From Clostridium_AD sp050717535 (GTDB taxonomy: Bacteria > Bacillota > Clostridia > Clostridiales > Clostridiaceae): 64,000 bases of DNA. Made by a program: the position numbers and the translations under genes. The DNA is taken from the NCBI RefSeq assembly GCF_050717535.1, contig NZ_JBOITM010000072.1, positions 41,524 through 105,523 of the forward strand. Reading direction: 5' to 3'. The notes under the pieces were generated by a model. That model searched no databases. It was not told the origin of the DNA and worked only from the letters and a program-made list of their open reading frames with translations. Positions 10,330-19,435 of the stretch are shown piece by piece. Within the stretch, counting starts at the first letter, position 1. Each line of letters starts with the position of its first letter.

Positions 10330-12101
10330 GCTAATTCCTCCTCTGAAAGCTGTGAAGCTACAATCTCATGATATATCTTACAACTGTTTAAAAGTTCTTT
10401 GTGAGTTCCAATGCCCGCAATTGCACCTTCATCTAAAACTATAATTCTATCTGCATTCATAACTGTTGCAACCCTTTGAGCAATAATTATCACTGTAGAC
10501 TTTATCGTTTCACTTTTAAGTGCTGCCCTTAGTCTTGCATCAGTTTTAAAATCAAGTGCTGAAAAACTATCATCAAAAATATATATTTCAGGCTTTCTAA
10601 CTAGTGCACGTGCTATGGACAGACGCTGCTTTTGTCCACCAGATACATTGGTTCCTCCCTGAGCAATAATATGTTCATATCCTTCTTTCATTCCATTTAT
10701 AAAATCCGTTGCTTGTGCTACATTTGCTGCATATTTAATTTCTTCCATAGTAGCATTATCTTTACCATATTTAATATTATCCGCAATACTTCCAGTAAAA
10801 AGCACAGTATTTTGAGGAACAAAACCTATTTTTGACCGAAGATCCTCTTGACTCATTTCTCGTATATCTACTCCATTAACCAATATGGATCCAGAAGTCA
10901 CATCATAAAAACGTGGTATTAAGTTTATAAGTGTTGATTTACCAGCACCTGTACCCCCAATAATAGCTGTTGTTTCACCAGGTTTTGCACTAAATGATAT
11001 GTCACAAATAGCTGGCTGATCTGCCCCTTGGTAACTAAATGTTACATTTTTAAACTCAACATATCCACTTTGTTTATTTGCTAATATAGTATTCTTTGAA
11101 TCAATAATTTCAGATTCCATTTCTAATACTTCGTTTATTCTTATTGCAGAGGCCTGCGCTCTTGGTATCATTATAAATACCATAGCAAGCATTAAGAATC
11201 CCATTAAAATTTGCATCCCATATTGCATAAATGCAATTAATGAACCAACTTGGATACTCCCAGCATCTATTCTTTTAGCACCAAACCAAATAATAGAAAC
11301 TGTTGTCACATTCATGATTAACATCATTATTGGCATTAAAAATGCCATGATTTTATTAACTTTTATAGCATTTTCCATAAGATCTGCGTTTGCATCATCA
11401 AATCTAGATTTTTCAGTGTCAATTCGATTAAATGCACGTATTACTCTAATACCCGTAAGTCCTTCACGTAATACAAGATTTAATTTATCTAATTTTACTT
11501 GCATCAATTTAAATAATGGCATAGCATATTTAAGAGTTATTCCAATAATAATTCCAAGAATCGGTACTACAACTGCAAAAATCCAAGTTAGTTGCACATC
11601 CTCTCTTAATGCCATAACAATACCTCCTATGGCAGTTAAAGGAGCAAACAACATAATAGAAAAAATCATTACAGTTGCTGTTTGAACTTGAACAACGTCA
11701 TTTGTAGTCCTTGTTATAAGTGTGGCAGTCCCAACCTTATCAAACTCATGTAGGGTGAACCCTTCAACTTTAGTAAATAATTTATTACGAATAATTCTAC
11801 CAAGCCCTACAGCAGTTCTTGAAGATAAAAATGAAGCTACAACTGAGCATAAAACTCCACCTGCCGATACTAATAGCATGATTCCACCTATTCTAATAAT
11901 ATAATTTATACCTTTATAAGTTCCGTTAAAACCTAAAAATGAAATAGATTGCAATGTATCCTTTTGTGATATACCTTTGTCTACTATATCAGCCATCAAT
12001 GTTGGCAAATATAGATTTGCTAGCACTTGAGTAAAAACTAATAGAACTATCACTATTATTTGCAATGTGTACTGTTTTAAAAATCGGAATAATTTAAACA
12101 T
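10326..12101 (-). CDS. Heterodimeric ABC exporter, degenerate-site half (operon 2)
   Basis: About 591 aa with six membrane helices plus an ATPase domain. As in its paralogue at 5843-7570, Walker B ends FDDS (Asp for the catalytic Glu) and the switch is Gln (IIAQRVATV), so this is the regulatory half. It has an insertion of about 20 residues in the first outer loop (residues 33-52) that the paralogue lacks. In-frame starts exist at 12116 (GTG), 12110 and 12101. The paralogue begins at the equivalent of 12101 and GGAGATG is well spaced for it, so I start there. It follows MarR by about 30 bp. Confidence 0.9.
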   Translation of the reverse strand: MFKLFRFLKQYTLQIIVIVLLVFTQVLANLYLPTLMADIVDKGISQKDTLQSISFLGFNGTYKGINYIIRIGGIMLLVSAGGVLCSVVASFLSSRTAVGLGRIIRNKLFTKVEGFTLHEFDKVGTATLITRTTNDVVQVQTATVMIFSIMLFAPLTAIGGIVMALREDVQLTWIFAVVVPILGIIIGITLKYAMPLFKLMQVKLDKLNLVLREGLTGIRVIRAFNRIDTEKSRFDDANADLMENAIKVNKIMAFLMPIMMLIMNVTTVSIIWFGAKRIDAGSIQVGSLIAFMQYGMQILMGFLMLAMVFIMIPRAQASAIRINEVLEMESEIIDSKNTILANKQSGYVEFKNVTFSYQGADQPAICDISFSAKPGETTAIIGGTGAGKSTLINLIPRFYDVTSGSILVNGVDIREMSQEDLRSKIGFVPQNTVLFTGSIADNIKYGKDNATMEEIKYAANVAQATDFINGMKEGYEHIIAQGGTNVSGGQKQRLSIARALVRKPEIYIFDDSFSALDFKTDARLRAALKSETIKSTVIIIAQRVATVMNADRIIVLDEGAIAGIGTHKELLNSCKIYHEIVASQLSEEELA

Positions 12102-12130
12102 TAATATCATCTCCACTCATTGTTATTGCT

Positions 12131-12571
12131 TTATTTTTGTTGTTCTCTTAAAAGCTTCCTAAGTATATCTAAGCCTTCGAGAATCTTATTAAGTTCCTCA
12201 CTGCTACCTTGGCTCATTATTTTCTCTATACTTTTTCCAATTTCCTTATGAAAGCTTTCATGTATATCTTCAAAACTTTTGGTTATACTTACATAAACTA
12301 CTCTCTTATCATCGATGCTTCTTTCTCTTACCACCAGGTCTTGCTTCTCGAGCCTATCGATAATACCAGAGACCGTACTATTTGATAAACAAAGATGATT
12401 ACTGAGTTCTGTTATCTTCAGCTTCTTTTCTTTACTCAAAAGCTGCATAACCATACCTTGAGGCGCAGACATACTCGAGTCGTTAAGCACTTTACTCATA
12501 TTATGTTTAAAGAGTAGCATAACCTCTTGGAACAACTTTGCTACTTCTATACTATCATTTAATGTTTCCAC
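12131..12571 (-). CDS. MarR-family repressor of exporter operon 2
   Basis: Winged-helix regulator of 146 aa, paralogous to the one at 7615-8064. The recognition helix region LCLSNSTVSGIIDRLEKQ is almost the same in both proteins, and the wing is RERSIDDKRVVYVSI. It starts with GTG after TAAGGTGGTGA. It is the first gene of the operon and probably autoregulates through the three 15-bp-spaced nonamers upstream. The similar recognition helices mean the two repressors could cross-regulate each other's operons. Confidence 0.9.
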   Translation of the reverse strand: METLNDSIEVAKLFQEVMLLFKHNMSKVLNDSSMSAPQGMVMQLLSKEKKLKITELSNHLCLSNSTVSGIIDRLEKQDLVVRERSIDDKRVVYVSITKSFEDIHESFHKEIGKSIEKIMSQGSSEELNKILEGLDILRKLLREQQK

Positions 12572-12589
12572 AAAATCACCACCTTAAAT

Positions 12590-12628
12590 ATATTTCGCTT
12601 CCAAATATTTCGCGTAGGTATATTTAGC
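12590..12628 (-). promoter_or_regulatory. Putative MarR operator, three 15-bp-spaced repeats (operon 2)
   Basis: Nonamers ATATTTCGC, ATATTTCGC and ATATTTAGC (plus-strand reading) start at 12590, 12605 and 12620, exactly 15 bp apart, filling the space between the -10 box and the ribosome binding site. The first two are identical. A 15-bp period is about one and a half helical turns, so alternate sites face opposite sides of the DNA. Confidence 0.55.
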
Positions 12629-12639
12629 TTACGAATCAT

Positions 12640-12668
12640 ATTATAAAACATTAAATATTTTATGTCAA
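12640..12668 (-). promoter_or_regulatory. Sigma-A promoter of MarR/exporter operon 2
   Basis: Minus-strand TTGACA (12663-12668), 17-base spacer, TATAAT (12640-12645): perfect consensus, same architecture as operon 1. Confidence 0.85.
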
Positions 12669-12680
12669 GGCAAATTTAAA

Positions 12681-12720
12681 AAGAAGGAGGATTGCCCTTT
12701 AGAGCAATCCTCCTTCTTTT
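12681..12720 (-). terminator. Strong intrinsic terminator after SLH gene
   Basis: Stem of about 15 bp (AAGAAGGAGGATTGC paired with its complement) with a short loop and a T run on the minus strand. It closes the adaptor-ATPase-permease-SLH operon. The plus strand also ends in T5, so it may work both ways. Confidence 0.88.
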
Positions 12721-12747
12721 TACAGGTATTTGCAGTCCTCACCACAC

Positions 12748-14226
12748 CTAGTAAATATCTACTATCTTCCCATCAACACCCAAAAGCAAAGTTTTAAAAT
12801 CATCAACATTAACATTAGTTAAGAAACTTCCAATAGCGCCATCATAATTATTAAGTCTAGCCTTATTGAAATATTTACTAAATGTATAATTTATACCATT
12901 AATTGTGAGTCCAGTTGGATTAAGCATATCTGGTGTAAATGCTTTAATTGTACCAATAACAACCTTATCATTTACATAAACAAATGTGTTTTTATTCCAA
13001 ATATCTGATACAAAATAAACCACATCATAAGCATTCAATTGAGATTCCTGAATATTTGCACCTCTATAAATATACGAATACTTTGTATTCTTAAGCTGAT
13101 CTAGAAGTTTAGCATTGTCATTTTTATAGACTTGTGGTGCACCAAAATTAGCATCAACAATGATACCATAATCATAGCCTGAATTGTCACTCTTCTTTGT
13201 TAGAATAATTGAAGAATAAGCCCTAATAGCTTTAACTGCAACTTCATAATCTACATATACTCCATGATAGTAATATAATGAAGCTTTTGGTAGTGTCATA
13301 GTTTGAGCTAAATCCTTGTCATCCGTGTAAGCTATTAATGAACTTGTTATGCCTGTTACAGCATAGTTTTCTGTAGAATTTTCTTTTACACTTACTTTAG
13401 TAATATTAGCTCCATCAATATAAAGCTTATATTTTACTCCAAGTTCAACGTCCCCAGCATTACTATTAACTGTATATTTTGTTAAACTAGTTAATCCTTG
13501 ACCTGCAAGATAAACTTCGTTGTCTAAAAGATCATCGGAGGTTTTTGAATTTCCCACCACTGTTACTTCTTTTAAGCTGCCTGTAATGTCAGTATTTAAA
13601 TATTCATCCTCAAAATATTTATCAGAAAAATATTCGGTTTGAGAGTCTTTAACCAATGTACTGAAAAGCCTATCAAACATAACTGCTGATACTTTATAAG
13701 TTAACTTATCGCTTTTTTTATAAGCTATATCAGTAGTTAATCCTAATTTATAAGCCTGCTGAATATAATTGTTAGGCCATGACAATTTTGAAAGCTCCGG
13801 GTCTGCATCTGTATATCCAAGCATCCTCACCATAATTGTATCCATCTCTGCCATTGTTACATACTGCTCAGGATGAAAAGATCCATCTGGTGTTCCAAAC
13901 ATTAAACCTACACCTACCACTCCTTTAACATATCCGCTAAGATCACTATTAGCTTTTATATCCGGGAAAATTGTTGTACCATTTAAGTTTAATGCGGTGG
14001 AAGACAATCCATCAGCTATTGCTATGGCTTTTACTAATTGGCCTCTAGTTACCAGTCCATTCTCACCCTTTGTAGCCTTATCTATAACCTTTAATTGTTG
14101 CATTTTCTCCATTGAACCTGAGTAGCTTAGAGGGTTTGAAATTGCAAAAACTAGTGAGGAGCCTACGGTAGAAAATATCATTACACCTGTTAACATTAAA
14201 CTTAAACTTGCTTTTTTTATATTCAT
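12748..14226 (-). CDS. SLH-domain surface protein, copy B
   Basis: Exported protein of 492 aa. Signal peptide to about residue 28 (ends SSLVFA), SLH modules over about 35-190, then about 300 residues without a recognised domain. It is 25 bp downstream of the FtsX-type permease and is the last gene of that operon, so it may be an accessory or surface partner of the MacB-like transporter; that is inference. Apart from its signal peptide it is almost identical to copy A at 1-1469. Related genes are annotated as S-layer homology domain proteins. I see no catalytic motif. Confidence 0.88.
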   Translation of the reverse strand: MNIKKASLSLMLTGVMIFSTVGSSLVFAISNPLSYSGSMEKMQQLKVIDKATKGENGLVTRGQLVKAIAIADGLSSTALNLNGTTIFPDIKANSDLSGYVKGVVGVGLMFGTPDGSFHPEQYVTMAEMDTIMVRMLGYTDADPELSKLSWPNNYIQQAYKLGLTTDIAYKKSDKLTYKVSAVMFDRLFSTLVKDSQTEYFSDKYFEDEYLNTDITGSLKEVTVVGNSKTSDDLLDNEVYLAGQGLTSLTKYTVNSNAGDVELGVKYKLYIDGANITKVSVKENSTENYAVTGITSSLIAYTDDKDLAQTMTLPKASLYYYHGVYVDYEVAVKAIRAYSSIILTKKSDNSGYDYGIIVDANFGAPQVYKNDNAKLLDQLKNTKYSYIYRGANIQESQLNAYDVVYFVSDIWNKNTFVYVNDKVVIGTIKAFTPDMLNPTGLTINGINYTFSKYFNKARLNNYDGAIGSFLTNVNVDDFKTLLLGVDGKIVDIY

Positions 14227-14250
14227 TTTTGCACCATCCTTTTTACTAAT

Positions 14251-15429
14251 TTATTCATATGCTAACGCATCTATTGGATTTAAATTTGCTGCTTTGTTGG
14301 CTGGATACATTCCAAAAACCACCCCTATTAAAAGTGAGATGCCAAAAGAAAGTAAAATCCATGGAATTGAATATACCTCTGGGACTATTCCAAGACCTCC
14401 TATAACAAAATGTATGGTACAAACACCAATAATCACTCCCATAATTCCACCTAGGCCAGTTACCACCAGAGCTTCAATTAAAAACTGGGTTAATATATTC
14501 CTTTTCTTAGCACCAATAGCTTTTCTAACTCCTATTTCTCTTGTCCTCTCAGTTACTGAAACTAGCATAATATTCATTATTCCTATTCCACCTACCACAA
14601 GAGATATGCTGGCTATACCTGCAAGCACTACCGTAAGGGTCGATGTAATTGAATTAAGTGTAGATAATACCGCCGCCATATTTGTAACTCTAAAGGCATC
14701 AGTGCTTTTATAAATCTTAGTCAAAAATGCAGTTAAAATTACCACAGATTGATCTACAGTATCAGCACTTACTGCCTCCGCCGAAAAATTTTTTATTATT
14801 GCAGACTTATTGAGTTTTGTTGCAACACTTATTGGTATGATAACTCTATCATCAGTAGAAGAATCAACTCCATCTGCGGTTTGTGTAAGCACTCCAACAA
14901 CCTTAAACTGTTGCCCAATTATCTTCATAGTCTTTCCTATAGGACTTGTGCCTTTAAAAATATCATTAGCAACAGCGGTTCCTATAACTACTATCTTTTG
15001 ATTATAATCAATATCCATTTGAATTAAAAATCTACCCTCTTGTACTGTAGTACTATTAATAGCTGAATAATCAGGGCTTGTACCGAGTATGGTAGTATCA
15101 CGACTTAAACTTCCTGACTTTACTATACCACTACTTGAAGCTTGTGGGGCAATATTAGAAATTATTGTACTATTTTCACTCTGAAACTTTTTTAACTCAT
15201 CATAGGTAACATTTCTGTTACTACCTCTACCCGTTATGTTAATATTTATTAAATTTGAACCAAGGCCAGATAGTGAACTTGTTATACTCGCGGTACTTCC
15301 TTGCGCAACACCTACCGCAATAATTACTGATCCTACACCAATAATAACTCCAAGCATTGTAAGGAAGGATCTAACCTTATTAGAGACTATACTCTTTATA
15401 GCCATTTTATAAGCTTGAAAAAACTTCAC
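14251..15429 (-). CDS. MacB/FtsX-type ABC permease
   Basis: Permease of 392 aa: one membrane helix near residues 18-42, a large extracytoplasmic MacB_PCD-like domain (about 45-265), then three helices in an FtsX domain (about 270-385), with the family motif GGIGIMNIMLVSVTERTREI. The start is GTG in a GTGA overlap with the stop of the ATPase gene, so the two are translationally coupled. The protein works with the ATPase at 15426-16106 and the adaptor at 16106-17932. Such Gram-positive trios export peptides or antibiotics by mechanotransmission; the substrate here is unknown. Confidence 0.9.
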   Translation of the reverse strand: MKFFQAYKMAIKSIVSNKVRSFLTMLGVIIGVGSVIIAVGVAQGSTASITSSLSGLGSNLININITGRGSNRNVTYDELKKFQSENSTIISNIAPQASSSGIVKSGSLSRDTTILGTSPDYSAINSTTVQEGRFLIQMDIDYNQKIVVIGTAVANDIFKGTSPIGKTMKIIGQQFKVVGVLTQTADGVDSSTDDRVIIPISVATKLNKSAIIKNFSAEAVSADTVDQSVVILTAFLTKIYKSTDAFRVTNMAAVLSTLNSITSTLTVVLAGIASISLVVGGIGIMNIMLVSVTERTREIGVRKAIGAKKRNILTQFLIEALVVTGLGGIMGVIIGVCTIHFVIGGLGIVPEVYSIPWILLSFGISLLIGVVFGMYPANKAANLNPIDALAYE

Positions 15430-16106
15430 TGTGCCACCTCCATATCCTCAGTAATCTCTCCATCTGAAATTCTTATTATACGTTTTGCCTGGCTGGCAAG
15501 ATCATTATCATGAGTTATTAAGACTATTGTATTTCCATTAGAATTAAGCTCTTTAAGCATGTTCATTACTTCAATTCCAGTTTTGCTATCTAGGGCTCCA
15601 GTAGGCTCGTCAGCAAGGAGTACTGGAGGTTTTGTAACTAAGGCTCTAGCGATAGCTACTCTTTGCTGCTGACCTCCTGATAATTCACTAGGTCTATGAT
15701 ACATCCTATCTTTAAGACCAACCGTAGTTAGTGCCTCAATTGCTCTTTGTTTAGCTTCCCTATTGTGCACACCTTGGTAAATTAGTGGAAGCTCAACATT
15801 TTCTATTGCTGATAATTTTTGAAGCAAATTGAATTTTTGAAATATAAATCCTATTTTAAAATTTCTTATTTCTGCTAATCTATCGTCCTTTAACCTACTT
15901 ACTTCTTGTCCATCTAACTTATAACTACCAGAAGTAGGAACATCTAAGCAGCCAAGCATATTCATAAGTGTAGATTTACCTGAGCCGGATGGACCAACTA
16001 TGGCAACAAATTCATGTAAATTTATATGCAAGTCTATGCCATTTAATGCAGCTACTTTATTTTGACCCATTGTATAAATCTTGTACAAATTAGTTATTTT
16101 AATCAT
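15426..16106 (-). CDS. MacB/LolD-type ABC ATPase
   Basis: Soluble ATPase of 226 aa with all motifs intact: Walker A GPSGSGKST, Q-loop FIFQKFNLL, signature LSGGQQQRVAIARAL, Walker B VLLADEPTGALD, H-loop LITHD. The length and the EPTGALD motif place it in the MacB/LolD/FtsE group. The start overlaps the adaptor stop by one base (TAATG) and its own stop overlaps the permease start by four. Confidence 0.93.
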   Translation of the reverse strand: MIKITNLYKIYTMGQNKVAALNGIDLHINLHEFVAIVGPSGSGKSTLMNMLGCLDVPTSGSYKLDGQEVSRLKDDRLAEIRNFKIGFIFQKFNLLQKLSAIENVELPLIYQGVHNREAKQRAIEALTTVGLKDRMYHRPSELSGGQQQRVAIARALVTKPPVLLADEPTGALDSKTGIEVMNMLKELNSNGNTIVLITHDNDLASQAKRIIRISDGEITEDMEVAQ

Positions 16107-17932
16107 TAGAATCCACCTCCAGGTGCTCTAGAACCACCACCCATTCCACTTGATTTAGTAGTTGTAGATGCTGCCTTAGTTTGTGGTAAAACAATGACAT
16201 CCCCTTCTTTTAAACCGCTAGTAATTTCAATTGAGGTATCATTATTTGATCCAACTTTGACCTGAGTTTGCATGCAGCCATCATAATAACCTTGATTTCC
16301 ACTTGCAGTACTGCCTGTTTTCGCCGAAGTCCTAGCAATTTTATTTACGGAGACTTGTCCAGTGTTCACTGTAGAATTTCTTTTACTATTCCCTTTACCC
16401 GTACCAGTTGTAGCAGTTCCTGTCTGCCCCGTTTGTCCACCCATTGAACCATTTTCGCCTGCTAAAGATCCAGAACCAGCTTTACTAACGTAGACAAAGC
16501 TTTTTCCATCAGTTTTAGTTATAGCTTCTATAGGTATATTCAAAACATCTTCTTTATTAGATACTACTATTTCACCATTTGCGTTCATTCCGCCCTTAAG
16601 CTTATCTAAATTATCATTAATTTTAACCGTTACTACAAAAGTTGTTACTCCACTTTCTGACGTTCCAGTTACTGCAATTTTTGCTACCACTCCTTTAACT
16701 GGAGTTTCTGTAGTTGCTGGTAATGCATCTACGGTGATACTTGTTTCCTGTCCAACTTTAAGTTTTGCTATATCCAGTTCATCTACAGGTATATCAAACT
16801 CCATTTGAGTTGGCTCTGAAACATCTGAAAGTTCGTCTCCAGCCTTTATAGTATCGCCCACTTTATTAGTCATTTTTGTTATTACTCCATCGATAGGAGC
16901 TATTATTTTATAATAATCAAGTTGTTTCGTTTTTAAGGCCATCTCTGACTGAGCACTTTCCAGTTGTAAGTCTGAACTTTCTTTAGCTCTTATAATCTCA
17001 TCACTACTCATTTTTATAAGTGCTTGACCTGAACTAACCTTTTGATTTTCTTTAATTGAAATACTTTGAACTGTTCCACCTGTTGAAGTAGTAACTAGCT
17101 GTTTTTTTATATAATTAAGTTCTGCGGTGCCAGTACTTGATATTACCCCACCAGTAGCTGCAATATCTGCACTTGCACTCATTCCCTCAATTATAGCTCC
17201 TGGATTATTAATTTGAATTTCCACAGTATATAACTTTCCACCTGCACTAGTTGCAGTTGTCTGATTACTTATATAGGTTACAGTTCCGCTTACAGACTGC
17301 ATAAGTGAGGTTAATTGTACCACAGCAGTTTGTCCTTTTGCAATTTTACCAGCAGATGATGCATTATAGGTTAACAATACCTTAAGCTTTGTAGTATCTG
17401 CTATGGTAAAAACTGTACCTCCCTTTGCAACTGTATCTCCCTGTTTTACTAGAATATCGCTAACAAGGCCTGTAAAAGGTGCTGTAATTGATAGATCCTT
17501 TACTGCATCATTACTTGTACCCGCTGAAATTTGATTTTGCTTAAAACTATTTGAGTCTGAGTTCAGCGAAGTCTGTGCATCAGTATCGTCGAGTTCATAT
17601 ATTATATCCCCAGCTTTTACACTATCTCCTTCCTTATAATTAACCTTTGTAACTGTAGCACCAATTTTAGAATAAATCACACTAGAATTTGTAAAATATA
17701 TAGGACCTGAACCTGATACTACAACCTTTAGGTTTCCTTTTTCTGCAATAGCGGTATTTTGCTTTATTGCGTCCTTTTTTGCAAAGAATTTATTCTGTAT
17801 AAAACTACTTTTGAACCCTGCAACCAAAGCAACCACAACAACTACAGCAATAATCGCCTTTTTAACATTTGATTTTGTAAGCAGCTGCTTAAACTTAACC
17901 TCTTTAAACTTTTCCTTTAAATTTGATTTCAA
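16106..17932 (-). CDS. MacA-like efflux adaptor, copy B
   Basis: Adaptor of 608 aa with one membrane anchor (about residues 27-47), lipoyl-like half motifs (SVKAGDIIYELDDTDAQ and QGDTVAKGGTVFTIAD), a short helical region around 300-330, a second lipoyl half (KVGDTIKAGDELSDV) and beta domains. It ends with a long Gly/Ser/Thr-rich stretch (about 490-560) and a Gly-rich tail absent from copy A. The start is TTG after GGAAGGTGA, as in copy A. First gene of the adaptor-ATPase-permease-SLH operon, lying only 43 bp after the remains of a sigma-54 activator gene. Confidence 0.9.
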   Translation of the reverse strand: MKSNLKEKFKEVKFKQLLTKSNVKKAIIAVVVVVALVAGFKSSFIQNKFFAKKDAIKQNTAIAEKGNLKVVVSGSGPIYFTNSSVIYSKIGATVTKVNYKEGDSVKAGDIIYELDDTDAQTSLNSDSNSFKQNQISAGTSNDAVKDLSITAPFTGLVSDILVKQGDTVAKGGTVFTIADTTKLKVLLTYNASSAGKIAKGQTAVVQLTSLMQSVSGTVTYISNQTTATSAGGKLYTVEIQINNPGAIIEGMSASADIAATGGVISSTGTAELNYIKKQLVTTSTGGTVQSISIKENQKVSSGQALIKMSSDEIIRAKESSDLQLESAQSEMALKTKQLDYYKIIAPIDGVITKMTNKVGDTIKAGDELSDVSEPTQMEFDIPVDELDIAKLKVGQETSITVDALPATTETPVKGVVAKIAVTGTSESGVTTFVVTVKINDNLDKLKGGMNANGEIVVSNKEDVLNIPIEAITKTDGKSFVYVSKAGSGSLAGENGSMGGQTGQTGTATTGTGKGNSKRNSTVNTGQVSVNKIARTSAKTGSTASGNQGYYDGCMQTQVKVGSNNDTSIEITSGLKEGDVIVLPQTKAASTTTKSSGMGGGSRAPGGGF

Positions 17933-17975
17933 TACTTTTCACCTTCCATTCGTGTTCATTATAGTTATATATTTA

Positions 17976-18557
17976 TTAATTTATGTGGTGCTTTTGCATC
18001 CTATAAATCAATGCTGATCTTGTAATACCAAGGAGCTCCGTAAATTTAAAAGATCCACTATATCTTCTTTTCTATCCCTGAGAGATGGAATTTCAATGGG
18101 CACAACATTTAATTTGTAATAAAAATCCTCTCTAAACGTTCCACTTAAAATAGCCTCTGTTAAATTTTTATTTGTGGATGCTATAACTCTCACATCAATT
18201 TTTAAATCCCCCCTACTTCTACTAGAAGCCCGTTGAATTTCCTTATCTTCAAGTACTCTTAAAAACTTAACCTGCATATTGGGGCTCATTTCTCCTACAT
18301 CATCAAGAAATATTGTGCCTCTACTTGCCAGTTCCAATTTACCAAGCACTCTTTCATCGTTACTGCCAAAAGCACCCTTTTCATGGCCAAAAACCTCATC
18401 TTCGGCTAACTTTTCTGTTAACGTCCCACAATTAAATATTATAAAAGGTTCCATTGACCTTTCACTTAATTGATGTATTTTTCTTGCCATTAGTTCCTTT
18501 CCAGTTCCATTTTCTCCTGTGATGATCACTGTGGCCGTAGTTTGTGCTATTGGGCTA
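17976..18557 (-). pseudogene. Sigma-54-dependent activator, internally deleted
   Basis: The surviving frame encodes the central AAA+ domain of an NtrC-type activator: Walker A GENGTGKE, GTIFLDDVGEM (Walker B) and RDRKEDIVDLL. The N-terminal sensory domain is gone; only 15 in-frame codons precede the local GTG at 18529. The sigma-54-contacting GAFTGA loop reads GAFGSN. After VDLL the frame runs into a stop at 18008. In another frame the next bases encode LTELLGITRSALIYRMQ and end at 17976, recognisable as the tail of a Fis-type DNA-binding domain. So an internal deletion joined the AAA+ domain to the helix-turn-helix out of frame. A partner kinase nearby is broken in the same way. Confidence 0.85.
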
Positions 18558-18629
18558 ATAACAATTTATGTTTTTAAAAATATACTCATTAATTAACACA
18601 TTTGCTTAATAATGCTAATTATACGATAA

Positions 18630-18675
18630 AAAAATGTATGAAAGCAAACAATATTTGTCTGTTTTCATACATTTT
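18630..18675 (-). terminator. Intrinsic terminator after Uma2-family gene
   Basis: Stem of about 16 bp (AAAATGTATGAAAgCA paired with TGTTTTCATACATTTT, one mismatch) with a T run on the minus strand, 88 bp after the stop at 18763. Confidence 0.8.
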
Positions 18676-18762
18676 ATATGATTATTTATGCTCTTGCTAC
18701 TTTCCCACTATGGCATCTTTCGTTTTTGCTCTTTTTCGACATGTATTGGTGTAAGAAATTTT

Positions 18763-19326
18763 CTAAAGTTCAAAAATTTCTTTCAAATTTATTTTAAGTT
18801 CTTTGAATATAGCTGATTCAAATTCTTCACCATTTTTATAAACTCCAAATTGTTCATAGAAACCCTTATCATTAATCTTATATAATGATACTGTCTTAAT
18901 TTTAGGATTTACTATCCAATATTCATTTACTCCAAAGTGTTGGTATAAATTCATCTTTGTGACTAAATCATGAGACTCATTTGACGGACTTAATATTTCT
19001 ACAATTAAGGTAGGAACACCGGTATAGTTTCCATCGTTGAGACCTGTTTTATCACAAATGATACTTATATCTGGAATAACCTTTTTAGGATATTCTTCTT
19101 TTTCATTTTTTAATATAATATCGAATGGAGCGACAAAAGGCTTACATGATTTATTCTTAAAGAAAATATTAAATTCAGTAGCTATGTTAAGTGCTACTAT
19201 TTGATGTGTTTTGGATGGTGATTCTTGATTATATACTATTCCATCAATATATTCTAATAATTCATCAGTATTCTTATCTATATTTACAAATTCATCATAG
19301 GTTATATATTTCATTTCTGGCAACAT
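18763..19326 (-). CDS. Uma2-family (DUF820) putative endonuclease
   Basis: About 187 aa with the PD-(D/E)XK-type core of the Uma2 family: VIPDISIICD, then PTLIVEILSPSN, then KMNLYQHFGVNEYWIVNP. The conserved Asp, Glu and Lys of the fold are present. An ATG at 19335 is in frame, but AGAGG is only three bases from it and nine from the ATG at 19326, so the latter is preferred. The cellular role of Uma2 proteins is not established; they are often multicopy and linked to mobile regions. It sits between two decayed regulatory genes, with its own terminator. Confidence 0.85.
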   Translation of the reverse strand: MLPEMKYITYDEFVNIDKNTDELLEYIDGIVYNQESPSKTHQIVALNIATEFNIFFKNKSCKPFVAPFDIILKNEKEEYPKKVIPDISIICDKTGLNDGNYTGVPTLIVEILSPSNESHDLVTKMNLYQHFGVNEYWIVNPKIKTVSLYKINDKGFYEQFGVYKNGEEFESAIFKELKINLKEIFEL

Positions 19327-19435
19327 CAAAATCATTCCTCTCTCTTTAATCTAAACCAACCCTAATAATAGTATTATATCAAATTTAATGAATATTTACA
19401 CCATTTTAAAAGATTTAAATAGCTCCAGGCTAACT

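Noticed and set aside
12590..12628. Possible iteron/origin from 15-bp repeats
   Set aside because: Only three short units placed between a sigma-A promoter and a MarR gene; an operator fits better.
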